Below, piece by piece: positions 44,960-55,870 of a stretch of DNA of 64,000 bases; position 1 is the first letter of the stretch, and the number at the start of each line of letters is the position of its first letter. The notes below the pieces were generated by a model, which had not been told where the DNA came from, made no database searches, and worked only from the letters and a program-made list of their open reading frames with translations. Source of the DNA: Pseudoalteromonas atlantica (GTDB lineage: Bacteria > Pseudomonadota > Gammaproteobacteria > Enterobacterales > Alteromonadaceae); the NCBI GenBank assembly GCA_007988745.1, contig BJUT01000010.1, forward strand, positions 1 through 64,000. Reading direction: 5' to 3'. The position numbers and the translations under genes were made by a program.

Positions 44960-46750
44960 TTATACCACCTGTTTATTCTCTGGTGCTAAGCGCACTACGG
45001 CAGGCGCAGGCTTTCTGCGCTTACAAATAAACAAATAACTATGGCGATACCGCTTAGCCTCTTTTTTAGCATCTGTTGCAAGTGCTGCAACTTGATGGCT
45101 GTTTTTACATTCTTGTAAGTCGGGCTCCACAAGGCCAATTGATAACGTAAGTAAAGGTACAAATTGCTTTTCTCCCTCACGATTTGTAGCCCAGTAGCCT
45201 TTGCTCTTAATGTGCTCAGGCGTAAAAAAAGTGCGTGATTGCAGTTCAAACTGCTCAATTATGGTATTACAAATATACACAGCATCTGATTGGTCAAACA
45301 CAACCATAAAGTCATCACCACCTATATGTCCTACAAAGTTAGCACTGTTTTCGCATGCTTGCACGGTTACATCTGCCAATAATTTAATCACACTATCGCC
45401 ACTGGCATAGCCGTATAAATCATTGAACTGCTTAAAGTGATTAAGATCTATATAGGCAAGCGAAAACGCACTTTGTGAGCGTAACCTTTGCTCTATTGCC
45501 TCATTAATCGCTACATTACCAGGGAGCATGGTGAGTGGGTTAGCATGCTGGGCGTGACGAATTTTTTCTTCTGTTATGTGCTTTAGAATATCACGCAATG
45601 GGGCAAGCCCTAGGTAACGTTTATTTCGGGTGATCACAATATGGCGGCGAATATCAAAGTCTTGCTCTGTAATTTGCTGACTCACGCTATCAAGAAGTTG
45701 GTTTTCATCCACCACTAAAGGTTGTTTATCCATAAAGTCGGTTACGGGGCACTTGTCGTAAAGTGCATGGCCATAGGGCGCAGCAAACACCTCAGTGAGC
45801 TGATCTTTATGTAGTAACCCAACCGGTTGGCCGGCTTTATTTAAAACCGCTAGGCTCATCACGGCTTTATCTTTTTCGAATAGCTTGTGGGCGTCTTTAC
45901 AACGGGTTTCGCTGTCTATTGCTTCTTGTGTAACAGCAAGCCAGCCAATCGCCATTGATTGATCAAACGTATTGCTTGGCTGTTTAAAGTTCAATGCTTG
46001 TAATTGCTCTGAGCTGTAATCAAGGCTTGGATTTGAGTTTGGTTTTTCCAGTAAAAAACCTTGTACGTTTGCTATCCCTAAGCTTTCAACATAGGCAAGC
46101 TCTTCTACTCTTTCTATGCCTTCGGCTATTACTGCGGTGTTTGTTGCTTTTGCGAGTACCGTAATCGATTTTAAAAACTCTTTTTTAACTTCGCTTTCAT
46201 CGCAATGATCAATAAAGTAACGGTCGATTTTTACAAAGTCGGGGCATAGTTCAGACCACTGTTTTAAGCCCGAGTAACCAGCACCTAAATCGTCAATGGC
46301 AATGGTAAAACCCAGCTCGCGGTAGTGTGCAATTGTTTTTAATAATAAAAAACCATCGTCGACCTTTTCTTGCTCTGTCACCTCAATTACCACGCGGTTT
46401 GCTGCTAAACCAAACTGCTCTATTAAGTGCAAGGTTTCACCTTTTGGGTGGCAAGGGTCGAGCAAGGTTTTAGGGCTTACATTTAAAAATAACTTACCGT
46501 TTAGATTAAGCTTTACAAAGTTTTCAATTGCTTTTGAGCGGCATAATAGCTCAAGCTCTGAAATTAAAGCGTGTTCACTGGCCGCTTCAAACAGTCGGTT
46601 AGGCATTTCCAAAGGGCTGTTTTTAGGCCCTCGACTTAGCGCTTCGTAACCTATAATTGTTTGATTAGCTATATCAAAAATAGGCTGAAATAACGTGGTT
46701 ATTTCACCGTTACTTAAAATGTACTCTAGTACTTTGCGCTGCATCGTCAC
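44960..46750 (-). CDS. EAL-CBS-GGDEF cytoplasmic c-di-GMP protein
   Basis: The 596-residue protein has an N-terminal EAL domain (about 10-240; EALSRGP at 36-42, NVSPKTLLDP, EVTEQEK, IDDLGAGYSGL, KIDRYF, AEGIERVEE), a middle region with two CBS-like motifs (about 265-390) and a C-terminal GGDEF domain whose signature is GGDDF (477-481). The EAL catalytic residues look intact. The GGDDF change may reduce or abolish cyclase activity. CBS domains often bind adenine nucleotides. The start is GTG at 46750; an ATG two codons later is an alternative. Confidence 0.9.
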   Translation of the reverse strand: MTMQRKVLEYILSNGEITTLFQPIFDIANQTIIGYEALSRGPKNSPLEMPNRLFEAASEHALISELELLCRSKAIENFVKLNLNGKLFLNVSPKTLLDPCHPKGETLHLIEQFGLAANRVVIEVTEQEKVDDGFLLLKTIAHYRELGFTIAIDDLGAGYSGLKQWSELCPDFVKIDRYFIDHCDESEVKKEFLKSITVLAKATNTAVIAEGIERVEELAYVESLGIANVQGFLLEKPNSNPSLDYSSEQLQALNFKQPSNTFDQSMAIGWLAVTQEAIDSETRCKDAHKLFEKDKAVMSLAVLNKAGQPVGLLHKDQLTEVFAAPYGHALYDKCPVTDFMDKQPLVVDENQLLDSVSQQITEQDFDIRRHIVITRNKRYLGLAPLRDILKHITEEKIRHAQHANPLTMLPGNVAINEAIEQRLRSQSAFSLAYIDLNHFKQFNDLYGYASGDSVIKLLADVTVQACENSANFVGHIGGDDFMVVFDQSDAVYICNTIIEQFELQSRTFFTPEHIKSKGYWATNREGEKQFVPLLTLSIGLVEPDLQECKNSHQVAALATDAKKEAKRYRHSYLFICKRRKPAPAVVRLAPENKQVV

Positions 46751-46828
46751 TGCAAAACCTGATTGTCGTTTAATAGGGGCATTAAAGTAGCAAGCCTGTA
46801 TGACAATTTTATGGCATTAGGTGCTATT

Positions 46829-46998
46829 GACCTTTCAGGATTAAATTTGCTCAATTTAGGGGCGGTACAATCTAAGCGCTAAGTTTATAGCCTAATATAC
46901 TGTTAACTATTCATACGTTATTGTAATGGCTTAATTATATAACCGGCTCAAGGCTTTAAGTTCAGCCTAAAAAGCGTGTACGTTTAATCTTAAAGCAA
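46829..46998. repeat. Intergenic inverted-repeat element, copy C
   Basis: The left end GACCTTTCAGGATTAAATTTG is almost the same as the left end of copy A at 10339, and the right end is its imperfect complement (GTTTAATCTTAAAG). The interior shares only GTTTATAGCC with copy A. No gene lies in the 317-base gap between the EAL gene and the secF terminator. Confidence 0.65.
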
Positions 46999-47024
46999 CC
47001 AAGCTCTATAAAACCGCGCGCAAT

Positions 47025-47050
47025 AAAAAACCGCTCAATTGAGCGGTTTT
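47025..47050 (-). terminator. Terminator of the tgt-yajC-secD-secF unit
   Basis: AAAACCGCTC pairs with GAGCGGTTTT across AATT, followed on the - strand by further Ts. It lies about 17 bases past the secF stop. Confidence 0.92.
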
Positions 47051-47067
47051 ATTTAGCGTTAACTCTA

Positions 47068-48015
47068 TTACGGCAATGCGTCTAGGTCTGCGCCTTCTTT
47101 TTCAATTACCTCTGGTATTAAATCTTCTTTACTTACGCCCATGGTAATAGCTACCGAGCTTGCAACGTAAACTGAAGAATAAGTACCAATGAACACACCA
47201 AATAACAGGGCTGTAGCAAAGCCATGAATGGTTTGTCCGCCCCACACAAATAGCGCAATCAATACCAAAATAGTGGTGATTGACGTTACAAGTGTACGGT
47301 TAAGTGTTTGCGTTAACGACATGTCGATAATTTCGATAGTGTCGTCGATGCGTACTTTACGGAAGTTTTCACGAATACGGTCAGATACAACAATAGTATC
47401 GTTAAGTGAGTAACCAATTACCGCCAATATTGCCGCTAAAATAGTTAAGTCAAACTCTAACCCTAATACAGAAAACAAACCCACTGTAATAATTACATCG
47501 TGTAATAGTGCACCTACCGCGCCCACAGCAAAACGCCACTCAAAGCGAAATGCCACGTAAATCAAAATACAAATAAGCGCAGTTAACATGGCAAGGCCAC
47601 CCTGCTCTTTTAAGTCTTCCCCTACGCTTGGGCCTACAAACTCAATGCGGCGCATTACTACGCTCTCATCAGCTTGCTTTAAGGCAGTAATAACTTGGTT
47701 ACCAATAACTTCGGCTTTTACTTCACTGCCACGCGGCGCTAAACGAACCAAAATATCTTGGCTAGAACCAAACAGCTGCACTGAGGCATCGGCAAACCCG
47801 TTTTCAGCTAATACTGAGCGTACTTTTTTCAAATCTGCAGGTTGCGAAAAACCAACCTCTACAGCGGTACCGCCAGTAAAATCTAAACCAAAGTTTAAAC
47901 CTTTGATAAAAATTGAGGCAAACGACGCTAAAATTAATAGCGTAGAAAAACCCATTGCCACTTTACGAAGTGACATGAAACGTAGGGTTTTACCACCCAA
48001 ACTTAAAATTTGCAT
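47068..48015 (-). CDS. secF: Protein translocase subunit SecF
   Basis: SecF, with SecD, uses the proton or sodium gradient to pull exported proteins through SecYEG. The 315-residue protein has TM1, a periplasmic domain starting LNFGLDFTGGTAVEVGF and five further membrane segments with VGYSLNDTIVVSDRIREN and TLNRTLVTS, typical of SecF. It starts 9 bases after secD in the usual order. Confidence 0.96.
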   Translation of the reverse strand: MQILSLGGKTLRFMSLRKVAMGFSTLLILASFASIFIKGLNFGLDFTGGTAVEVGFSQPADLKKVRSVLAENGFADASVQLFGSSQDILVRLAPRGSEVKAEVIGNQVITALKQADESVVMRRIEFVGPSVGEDLKEQGGLAMLTALICILIYVAFRFEWRFAVGAVGALLHDVIITVGLFSVLGLEFDLTILAAILAVIGYSLNDTIVVSDRIRENFRKVRIDDTIEIIDMSLTQTLNRTLVTSITTILVLIALFVWGGQTIHGFATALLFGVFIGTYSSVYVASSVAITMGVSKEDLIPEVIEKEGADLDALP

Positions 48016-48024
48016 GTCCGCTCC

Positions 48025-49890
48025 TTAAATTGAAAGTTTATCAATGCGCTTACCACCAATAAATAAGTTAATTACCGCACGGGTACCAACTATGGCTGTA
48101 AACATTGAAGTTAAAATACCAATTGCCAGCGTTACGGCAAAACCTGCAATAGGGCCAGTGCCTACTGCAAATAAAATAACCGCAGCAATTAAGGTGGTAA
48201 TATTGGCATCAAAAATAGTACTAAAGGCGCTATCGTAACCAAAATGAACGGCTTGTTGAGGGCTGCGGCCATCGGCCAGCTCTTCACGAATACGCTCAAA
48301 AATAAGTACGTTAGCATCAACCGCCATACCCACTGTTAATACAATACCGGCAATACCTGGCAGCGTTAGAGTGGCTCCTGGGATTAACGACATTACACCT
48401 ACAATAAGCACTAAGTTAGCTGCTAGTGCAATGTTGGCAACTAAACCAAACCCTTTGTAGTAAATAAGCATAAAGGCAAGTACAAACGCAAAGCCAAGGG
48501 CTACAGCTGTCATGCCGGCTTCAATGTTTTCTTGACCTAGGCTTGGGCCTACTGTGCGCTCTTCAACAATTTGAATTGGCGCTACTAATGCACCGGCGCG
48601 TAATAGTAAGCTTAAGTTGTGGGCTTCGGCTGGGTTATCAATACCTGTAATACGGAATGAGCGGTCAAGACGAGCCTGAATAGTCGCAACGTTAATAACC
48701 TCTTCTACCTTAATAGGTGGAAGTGCTTTACCGTCAGCATCTTTTTTACCCGATGGCTTGTATTCAATAAATACCGTTGCCATGCGCTTACCAATAGCAC
48801 GCTTGGTAAAGGCATTCATTTTTGCCCCGCCTTTGCTATCTAAGGTAATGCTTACTTGTGGGCGCTGGTATTCGTCGTTTCCTGATTGCGCACCAGTGAT
48901 ATGGCTACCTTCAAGAATGACACGTTTTTTAAGTACCACAGGGTAGCCATCACGGCTCATGATCATTTCTGTGCCCGCAGGAATACGTCCTTGAGCAGCA
49001 GCACTTGGATCTGCGTTTTCGTCTACTTCACGAAATTCAAGCGTGGCCGTTGCACCTAAAATTTCTTTAGCGCGTGCTGTATCTTGTACACCTGGTAGTT
49101 GCACAATAATACGCTCAGCACCTTGGCGCTGTACGTTAGGCTCTGCAACACCAATTTGGTTAATACGATTACGAATAATGGTTTCGTTTTGCTTAATAGC
49201 GTAGTCACGTATTTCTTTAAGCTTTTGCTCACTCATAGTGGCAAAAAATGCGCGATCGTTACTGCTATCATCAATGTATACGTTTAGTGGGTAGCGCGAT
49301 GCTAAAAAGCGTTCAGCCGCTTCTTTATCTTCTTCGGTACGCATTTCTACACGCATACGCTCAGATCCCGCTACGCGGCGAACACTACGGTAACGAAGTT
49401 TTTCTTCGCGTAGGTCGCTACGAAAATCTTGTTCCATTTGCTCTAGCTGATTATCTACCGCGGTTGCCATATCGATTTCCATGGTGAAGTGAACACCACC
49501 ACTTAAATCAAGACCTAGCTTCATAGGGTTACCACCCAATGATTTTAACCATGCAGGTTGCGCAGGTGCCATATTAATAGCAGAGATATAATCGTCGCTA
49601 AGAGAATTACGCAGTAAGTCTTGCGCTTTTAGCTGTTCTTCAACATTTTTAAAACGTACTAATACTTGGCCGCCTTCAAGCACGGTAGACTTAGCTGTTA
49701 CATTATGTTGTTTGAGGGTTGCGTTTACTTTGTCTACTACACTGAGATCGACATCTGCGCCTTTTGCCCCCGAAACCTGAATGGCCGGATCGCGGCCATA
49801 CAGGTTTGGAGAAGCATATAAAAGGCCAATGGCTACCACAGCTAAAACAAGTAAATACTTCCAAATTGGAAACTTGTTTAACACAGGCAT
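48025..49890 (-). CDS. secD: Protein translocase subunit SecD
   Basis: SecD is the larger RND-type partner of SecF. The 621-residue protein has TM1 (about 10-28), a long periplasmic region with P1 base and head (about 35-440, including [16 protein letters not shown]) and five membrane segments at the C-terminus with [17 protein letters not shown], the conserved proton-path motif. Length and layout are normal. It follows yajC by 13 bases. Confidence 0.96.
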   Translation of the reverse strand: MPVLNKFPIWKYLLVLAVVAIGLLYASPNLYGRDPAIQVSGAKGADVDLSVVDKVNATLKQHNVTAKSTVLEGGQVLVRFKNVEEQLKAQDLLRNSLSDDYISAINMAPAQPAWLKSLGGNPMKLGLDLSGGVHFTMEIDMATAVDNQLEQMEQDFRSDLREEKLRYRSVRRVAGSERMRVEMRTEEDKEAAERFLASRYPLNVYIDDSSNDRAFFATMSEQKLKEIRDYAIKQNETIIRNRINQIGVAEPNVQRQGAERIIVQLPGVQDTARAKEILGATATLEFREVDENADPSAAAQGRIPAGTEMIMSRDGYPVVLKKRVILEGSHITGAQSGNDEYQRPQVSITLDSKGGAKMNAFTKRAIGKRMATVFIEYKPSGKKDADGKALPPIKVEEVINVATIQARLDRSFRITGIDNPAEAHNLSLLLRAGALVAPIQIVEERTVGPSLGQENIEAGMTAVALGFAFVLAFMLIYYKGFGLVANIALAANLVLIVGVMSLIPGATLTLPGIAGIVLTVGMAVDANVLIFERIREELADGRSPQQAVHFGYDSAFSTIFDANITTLIAAVILFAVGTGPIAGFAVTLAIGILTSMFTAIVGTRAVINLFIGGKRIDKLSI

Positions 49891-49903
49891 GTCCTTTTTA
49901 TTT

Positions 49904-50239
49904 TTATAGTGACTTCATTGTGCCTTTAGGCAATACAGCAGATACTGCCGATTTTTGTACTGTTACTTCAGCTTGCTCATTTAAAGAAATCACGATGAAA
50001 TCTTTATCTTCAGTAATTTTAACAATTTTACCTACTAAACCGCCTTGGGTAAGTACTTCATCACCTTTAGCCATCGCGCTCATAAGGCTTTTGTGCTCTT
50101 TAACACGCTTAGCTTGTGGGCGGTAAATTAAAAAGTAAAAAACTAAACCGAAAATAGCTAACATAATTAGCATTTCCCAGCCACCACTTGCAGCAGGTTG
50201 ACCAGCAGCGGCGTGTGCGTTTGAAATAAATAAACTCAT
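49904..50239 (-). CDS. yajC: Preprotein translocase accessory subunit YajC
   Basis: A 111-residue single-span membrane protein associated with SecDF. It has a short N-terminal segment, one membrane helix (about 22-40, [19 protein letters not shown]) and the family sequence [28 protein letters not shown]. It sits between tgt and secD as in E. coli. Confidence 0.95.
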   Translation of the reverse strand: MSLFISNAHAAAGQPAASGGWEMLIMLAIFGLVFYFLIYRPQAKRVKEHKSLMSAMAKGDEVLTQGGLVGKIVKITEDKDFIVISLNEQAEVTVQKSAVSAVLPKGTMKSL

Positions 50240-50264
50240 AATACTTCCTCTATATTTTTAAATT

Positions 50265-51461
<1,197 letters not shown>

Positions 51462-51511
51462 TTATTACTATTAGCTGCGCTAAATTCACTGCGTATTAGC
51501 GCAGGCAAATA

Positions 51512-51537
51512 AAAACCCAGCGTGCGAGCTGGGCTTT
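51512..51537 (-). terminator. Terminator between queA and tgt
   Basis: GCCCAGC pairs with GCTGGG(T) around a 6-base loop and continues into TTTTTATTT on the - strand. It lies about 30 bases past queA, so tgt needs a promoter in the following 120 bases. Confidence 0.85.
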
Positions 51538-51564
51538 TAAAAACGGTACCGGATAAAAACGTGC

Positions 51565-52596
51565 TTATTTACGTGTTAAAAACATCGCATCGCCGTAGCT
51601 AAAAAAGCGGTACTTTTGTTCTATAGCCGTGTTGTACGCGCCCATAATGTTATCTTGGCCGCTAAAGGCACTTACTAGCATTATGAGGGTTGATTCTGGC
51701 AAGTGGAAATTAGTCACCATGGCATCAACTACATTAAACTGATAACCCGGAAAAATAAAAATATCGGTATCGCCAAAATAGCTCTCTAATTTACCGCCGT
51801 GTACTTTTGCTGCCGACTCCAGCGAGCGCACAGAAGTAGTTCCCACAGCTATAACACGGCCACCGTTAGCTTTTGTATTAGCAACAGCGTGAACCACCTC
51901 ATCAGGTACTTCAATGTATTCAGAGTGCATGACATGTTCATCTACGCTTTCTACACGCACCGGCTGAAACGTACCTGCGCCAACATGTAGCGTAACAAAC
52001 GCCATGTTTACGCCTTTTTGTTTTAATGCCGCCATTAGCTTATCGTCAAAATGCAGCCCTGCTGTAGGCGCTGCTACTGCACCGGGCTTTTCGCCATAAA
52101 CGGTTTGATAACGCTCGCGGTCAGCTTCGGTGTCTGGGCGGTCAATGTAAGGAGGTAAAGGCATGTGGCCAATGTCGTTTAGAATATCGAGTACATTTTG
52201 GCTGCGATCAAATTCAAGCTCAAATAACGTATCGTGACGCGCGATCATTGTCGCTTTTGCTTTGCCTTCTAAAATAACTTCGTTACCAGGCTTTAACGAC
52301 TTACTTGCTCTTACATGGGCAAGTACGCGGTGTTCATCAACTACACGCTCTACAAGTACTTCGACCTTACCGCCAGAGGCTTTTTGGCCAAACATACGGG
52401 CAGGAATAACGCGGGTATTATTAAATACTAATAAGTCACCTTCGTTTACTAAATCAAGTAGGTCGCTAAACACTTTGTGTTCAACGTTGCCAGTTGGGCC
52501 ATCTAGGGTTAGTAAACGGCTACTGGTTCTTTCTTGTTTAGGAAAACGAGCAATTAATTCATCAGGTAAGTCAAAGCTAAAGTCAGCCACGCGCAT
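51565..52596 (-). CDS. queA: S-adenosylmethionine:tRNA ribosyltransferase-isomerase
   Basis: QueA moves the ribosyl part of SAM onto preQ1 in tRNA, making epoxyqueuosine. The 343-residue protein starts [19 protein letters not shown] and contains [29 protein letters not shown] and [15 protein letters not shown], all typical. It precedes tgt in the same direction, though separated by a terminator. The two enzymes act in succession in queuosine synthesis. Confidence 0.96.
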   Translation of the reverse strand: MRVADFSFDLPDELIARFPKQERTSSRLLTLDGPTGNVEHKVFSDLLDLVNEGDLLVFNNTRVIPARMFGQKASGGKVEVLVERVVDEHRVLAHVRASKSLKPGNEVILEGKAKATMIARHDTLFELEFDRSQNVLDILNDIGHMPLPPYIDRPDTEADRERYQTVYGEKPGAVAAPTAGLHFDDKLMAALKQKGVNMAFVTLHVGAGTFQPVRVESVDEHVMHSEYIEVPDEVVHAVANTKANGGRVIAVGTTSVRSLESAAKVHGGKLESYFGDTDIFIFPGYQFNVVDAMVTNFHLPESTLIMLVSAFSGQDNIMGAYNTAIEQKYRFFSYGDAMFLTRK

Positions 52597-52797
52597 AGTC
52601 GGTATTCCACATCATTAAAATCGCGCCAAGTGTATATCTATCCTCGGCTAAGCTCAAGATATCTACCACAGTTGAGAGGATTCGCCCTATTTTAGATACA
52701 TTTGAGTAACTACTTTAAATAATCTTGTTCTTATTGGTAAATATCATTATTCTTACTGTCCTTAATAATGATGGTTTAGTTTTGGGGTTATAAAAAA
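52597..52797. other. Divergent promoter region of queA and the REC-GGDEF-EAL gene
   Basis: About 200 AT-rich bases with no gene. It must hold promoters for both divergent genes. No clear operator was found. Confidence 0.4.
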
Positions 52798-55329
52798 GTG
52801 GCAGATAAGCTGAAGTTGCTCATTCTAAACGCAAGTAGCGAAGAACGCCGCACTATACGCGCCACTTTAGAGTACTTAAACGTATTTGAATTTATTGAAG
52901 CCGCAGATAGCCTAGATGCACTCACCCTGTTAAAAAAGCAGCCAGTAAACATGATTATTACGGGCTTAAGCGTGGGGAAAATAGATGGCTGGCGTTTTTC
53001 TCGCATGATCCGCTCAGGCTTACTTAACACCCCAAAAAACACCCCTATTTTACTTATTCCGCCTATTTACTGTGAGCGTATAGCAGAAACCACCGCTCGT
53101 AGTTATGGCATAGATGCCGTACTGCCTTTTGAGCACCAAGATATGCTGCCGCAGGTGCTGGCCAATGTTCTGTCTACGCATTTAGAAAAAAGCAGCCGCC
53201 TTAATTTACTCTTGCTTGAACCAATAGCGCAAAAAGCCGATGAAATAGCAGAGCAACTTAAGCTCAATTTTGCCATTACCCATGTCACCTCAAGCCAAAG
53301 TGCTTTAAATGCTTACAACCAACAACAATTTGCTATTGTACTGCTTGATGCAACCGCGTCGCGCGCAGATACTTCAAGTGTTTTAGTCGAAGAAATACTG
53401 CAACATAACCCTAAACAAGCCATTGTAACTATTATTGATAATAACGATGCCGACTATGCAGAGCAGCTGCTGCTATCCGGCGTTACCGACTTTATAAGAG
53501 CGCCATACGACCCTTCGTTTTTAAATAAAGTATGTGACCATGCTGCGCGCCGTGAAGACTTTATGGTTAGTTATGCTGAGTTTGCCCAAAAGGTTGAACA
53601 GTTAAGTATTAGCGAAGTACGCTACAAAGAGCTGTTTTCGGCGCACCAACGCATTTTGCTGCATTTAAATACGGTGGTTTTAGAGCTCGACCAACAAGGT
53701 AAAATTCGCTTTATCAATCCTGCTTGGGAAACACTAAGTGGCTTTGGGGTTAAATCGTCTTTGCAAAAATCATTAATCGATTATTGCTCTGATGAATGCC
53801 AAGTAAAACTAAATACGACCATTAACGATATTCTTAATGGCGGCATGCACCAGCAGCAAGTCGAGATTCAACTTAATCATAAAAATGGCAATCAGATTTG
53901 GGTGGAATGCCGCTTACAGCTAATAAAAAACAGCCGTAATAATGCCACCATTACTGCCACAATCGACAACATACACGAGCGTAAACAAGCTGAATTAAAG
54001 CTGCGCCACTTAGCCTTGCACGATACGCTAACAGGTTTACATAATCGTTATTATTTTGATCAACAACTCAATAAAATATGCCAAACCAAGCACACCTATG
54101 GTGATGTAGAGCACGCACTTATTTACATCGATTTAGATCATTTTAAAATAATTAACGACAGCAAAGGCCACCAACAAGGCGACATTGTACTAAAAGATGT
54201 AGCTCAATTATTTGAAGCCAACATTAGCGCTAAACATTTAGTGTGTAGAATAGGCGGTGACGAATTTGCTGTTATTTTAAAAAATACGCAGCTGCTTGAC
54301 GCTCACCTAATTGCAGAGAGTATTTGTAGCGCGATTGAACAGCACGAGTTTAAATCTGAAGACCAAGTGTATTCAATCAGCTGCTCTATTGGATTAACGC
54401 AAATAACAGCTAAAAATTGCGACCCGAGTGAGTGCCTCAAGCAAGCCGATATAGCCTTATATATTGCTAAAAGTTTAGGCCGTAACCTAGTCCACTGCTA
54501 CTCAAAAGAAGATGCGCAAAATAACACCTTGCAAACAGGGCTTGAGTGGGGCCATGAGATTCGACAAGCACTTCAGCAAGATAACGTAGAGCTGCACTAT
54601 CAGCCAATATGGGACTTTAAAGCCAATAAAGTGGCTTATTTTGAAGCGTTACTGCGTTTAAAAGTAGACGATAAACTTATTTTCCCTAATCAATTTATTC
54701 CCTCTCTTGAGCTGCTAAACGACACCTTTTTAATGGACCAATGTGTTATTCGCAATGCCATTGCTAGCGTGGCTGAACACCCAGATTTAAATCAAGTGGC
54801 TATTAACCTTTCTGCCCAATCGTTTTTAGATGAGCGCTTAGTGCCACATATAGAATCGAGCCTAGAAAAATACCACGTACCGCCTTCGCGTATTATTTTT
54901 GAAATTACCGAGTCAGCCTCAGTTAACAATTTAAAAGCCACCCGTAAAATGATAGAAAAACTAAACAGTTTAGGCTGTCATTTTTCTATTGATGATTTTG
55001 GTACAGGCTTTAGCACATTTAACTATTTAAAACAGTTACCTGCACAACATGTAAAAATAGATGGCTCGTTTGTACGCGACATGATTAACGACCCCATTGA
55101 CTTAGCACTGGTTAAGGCCATTAACGATATAAGCCGCTCCCTTGATAAGCGCTCTGTGGCAGAATACGTAGAAAGCGAAGAGATATTTTTTGCACTAAAA
55201 GAGATTGGTGTTGACTACGGACAAGGCTATTTTATTGCCCGTCCCGTGCCTGTAGAAAAAGTACAATCAACGCTTAAAATTATTTACCAGAAGAAACCTT
55301 TTATCCAACAACACACTAGCGCCAGCTAA
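52798..55329 (+). CDS. REC-REC-PAS-GGDEF-EAL c-di-GMP response protein
   Basis: This 843-residue cytoplasmic protein has two receiver domains (about 5-125 and 135-250), a PAS domain (about 285-400), GGDEF (about 405-570) and EAL (about 585-835). The first receiver has Gly56 where the phosphorylated Asp should be (IITGLSV), so it is a pseudoreceiver. The second keeps Asp184 (VLLDAT). The GGDEF signature is canonical (486-490) but no RxxD inhibitory site precedes it. The EAL domain keeps EALLR (616-620), ITESAS, IDDFGTGF, KIDGSF and AEYVESEE. No kinase gene is adjacent. The start is GTG. Confidence 0.9.
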   Translation: MADKLKLLILNASSEERRTIRATLEYLNVFEFIEAADSLDALTLLKKQPVNMIITGLSVGKIDGWRFSRMIRSGLLNTPKNTPILLIPPIYCERIAETTARSYGIDAVLPFEHQDMLPQVLANVLSTHLEKSSRLNLLLLEPIAQKADEIAEQLKLNFAITHVTSSQSALNAYNQQQFAIVLLDATASRADTSSVLVEEILQHNPKQAIVTIIDNNDADYAEQLLLSGVTDFIRAPYDPSFLNKVCDHAARREDFMVSYAEFAQKVEQLSISEVRYKELFSAHQRILLHLNTVVLELDQQGKIRFINPAWETLSGFGVKSSLQKSLIDYCSDECQVKLNTTINDILNGGMHQQQVEIQLNHKNGNQIWVECRLQLIKNSRNNATITATIDNIHERKQAELKLRHLALHDTLTGLHNRYYFDQQLNKICQTKHTYGDVEHALIYIDLDHFKIINDSKGHQQGDIVLKDVAQLFEANISAKHLVCRIGGDEFAVILKNTQLLDAHLIAESICSAIEQHEFKSEDQVYSISCSIGLTQITAKNCDPSECLKQADIALYIAKSLGRNLVHCYSKEDAQNNTLQTGLEWGHEIRQALQQDNVELHYQPIWDFKANKVAYFEALLRLKVDDKLIFPNQFIPSLELLNDTFLMDQCVIRNAIASVAEHPDLNQVAINLSAQSFLDERLVPHIESSLEKYHVPPSRIIFEITESASVNNLKATRKMIEKLNSLGCHFSIDDFGTGFSTFNYLKQLPAQHVKIDGSFVRDMINDPIDLALVKAINDISRSLDKRSVAEYVESEEIFFALKEIGVDYGQGYFIARPVPVEKVQSTLKIIYQKKPFIQQHTSAS

Positions 55330-55440
55330 ACATTTTTAAACAGTTTTAAGCATTTTATTACTATCATTATTGCACTTATTGCCTATACTTTACGTACCAC
55401 TTAGTAAATGTCTTGTTATTTTGATGATTTAACAATAAAA

Positions 55441-55491
55441 ACATGACATTACCTATAAGCATACATGACATTACCTATAAGCATACATGAC
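55441..55491. repeat. 22-base tandem repeat
   Basis: The unit ACATGACATTACCTATAAGC plus AT occurs twice perfectly (55441-55462 and 55463-55484), with a third partial copy (ACATGAC). It lies 50-100 bases upstream of a small membrane-protein gene, in its probable promoter or leader. Confidence 0.9.
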
Positions 55492-55538
55492 TAGCAATTA
55501 CATAGAGGTTAAAGCTTGTCAGGTTTAAGGAGGAAGGT

Positions 55539-55751
55539 ATGACGCAGTTGATTATTTTACTTCTCGTAATACATTGTGTAATTGCGTATCAGTGCTACCG
55601 GTACGCGCAGCTAAAGGGCTACCCAGTAGGCGTATTCGCTACTTTAGGCCTACTCCCGTATTTTAATGTAGTGGTTTGGATTTACTTGCTTTTTCTACCC
55701 GAACTCGAACCCTTTGAAAGCCAAACACATAGCAAACAGCAGCCCTTGTAG
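55539..55751 (+). CDS. Small membrane protein of unknown function
   Basis: A 70-residue protein with two predicted hydrophobic segments (about 3-18 and 30-53) separated by a short basic turn (RYAQLKGYP), and a polar tail. A strong ribosome site (AAGGAGGAAGG) precedes the ATG, and a terminator overlaps its stop codon, which supports a real, well-translated gene. No family is recognised. The pattern KGYPVGVFATLGLLPYFNV recalls small proteins of bacterial inner membranes without known function. Confidence 0.75.
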   Translation: MTQLIILLLVIHCVIAYQCYRYAQLKGYPVGVFATLGLLPYFNVVVWIYLLFLPELEPFESQTHSKQQPL

Positions 55752-55766
55752 GCTGCTGTTTTGTTT
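55734..55766 (+). terminator. Terminator overlapping the stop of the small membrane-protein gene
   Basis: AAACAGCAGCC pairs with GGCTGCTGTTT across CTTGTA, followed by TGTTT. The stop codon lies at the end of the loop. Confidence 0.85.
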
Positions 55767-55870
55767 ATGCTACGCGAGTGCTTAATAGTGACCAATAACC
55801 ACACTTCACAGACCCTGTTTACCTAAAGCAACATATTACTGCTGCACTTTAACCTTAAAGGTAAATAGGC

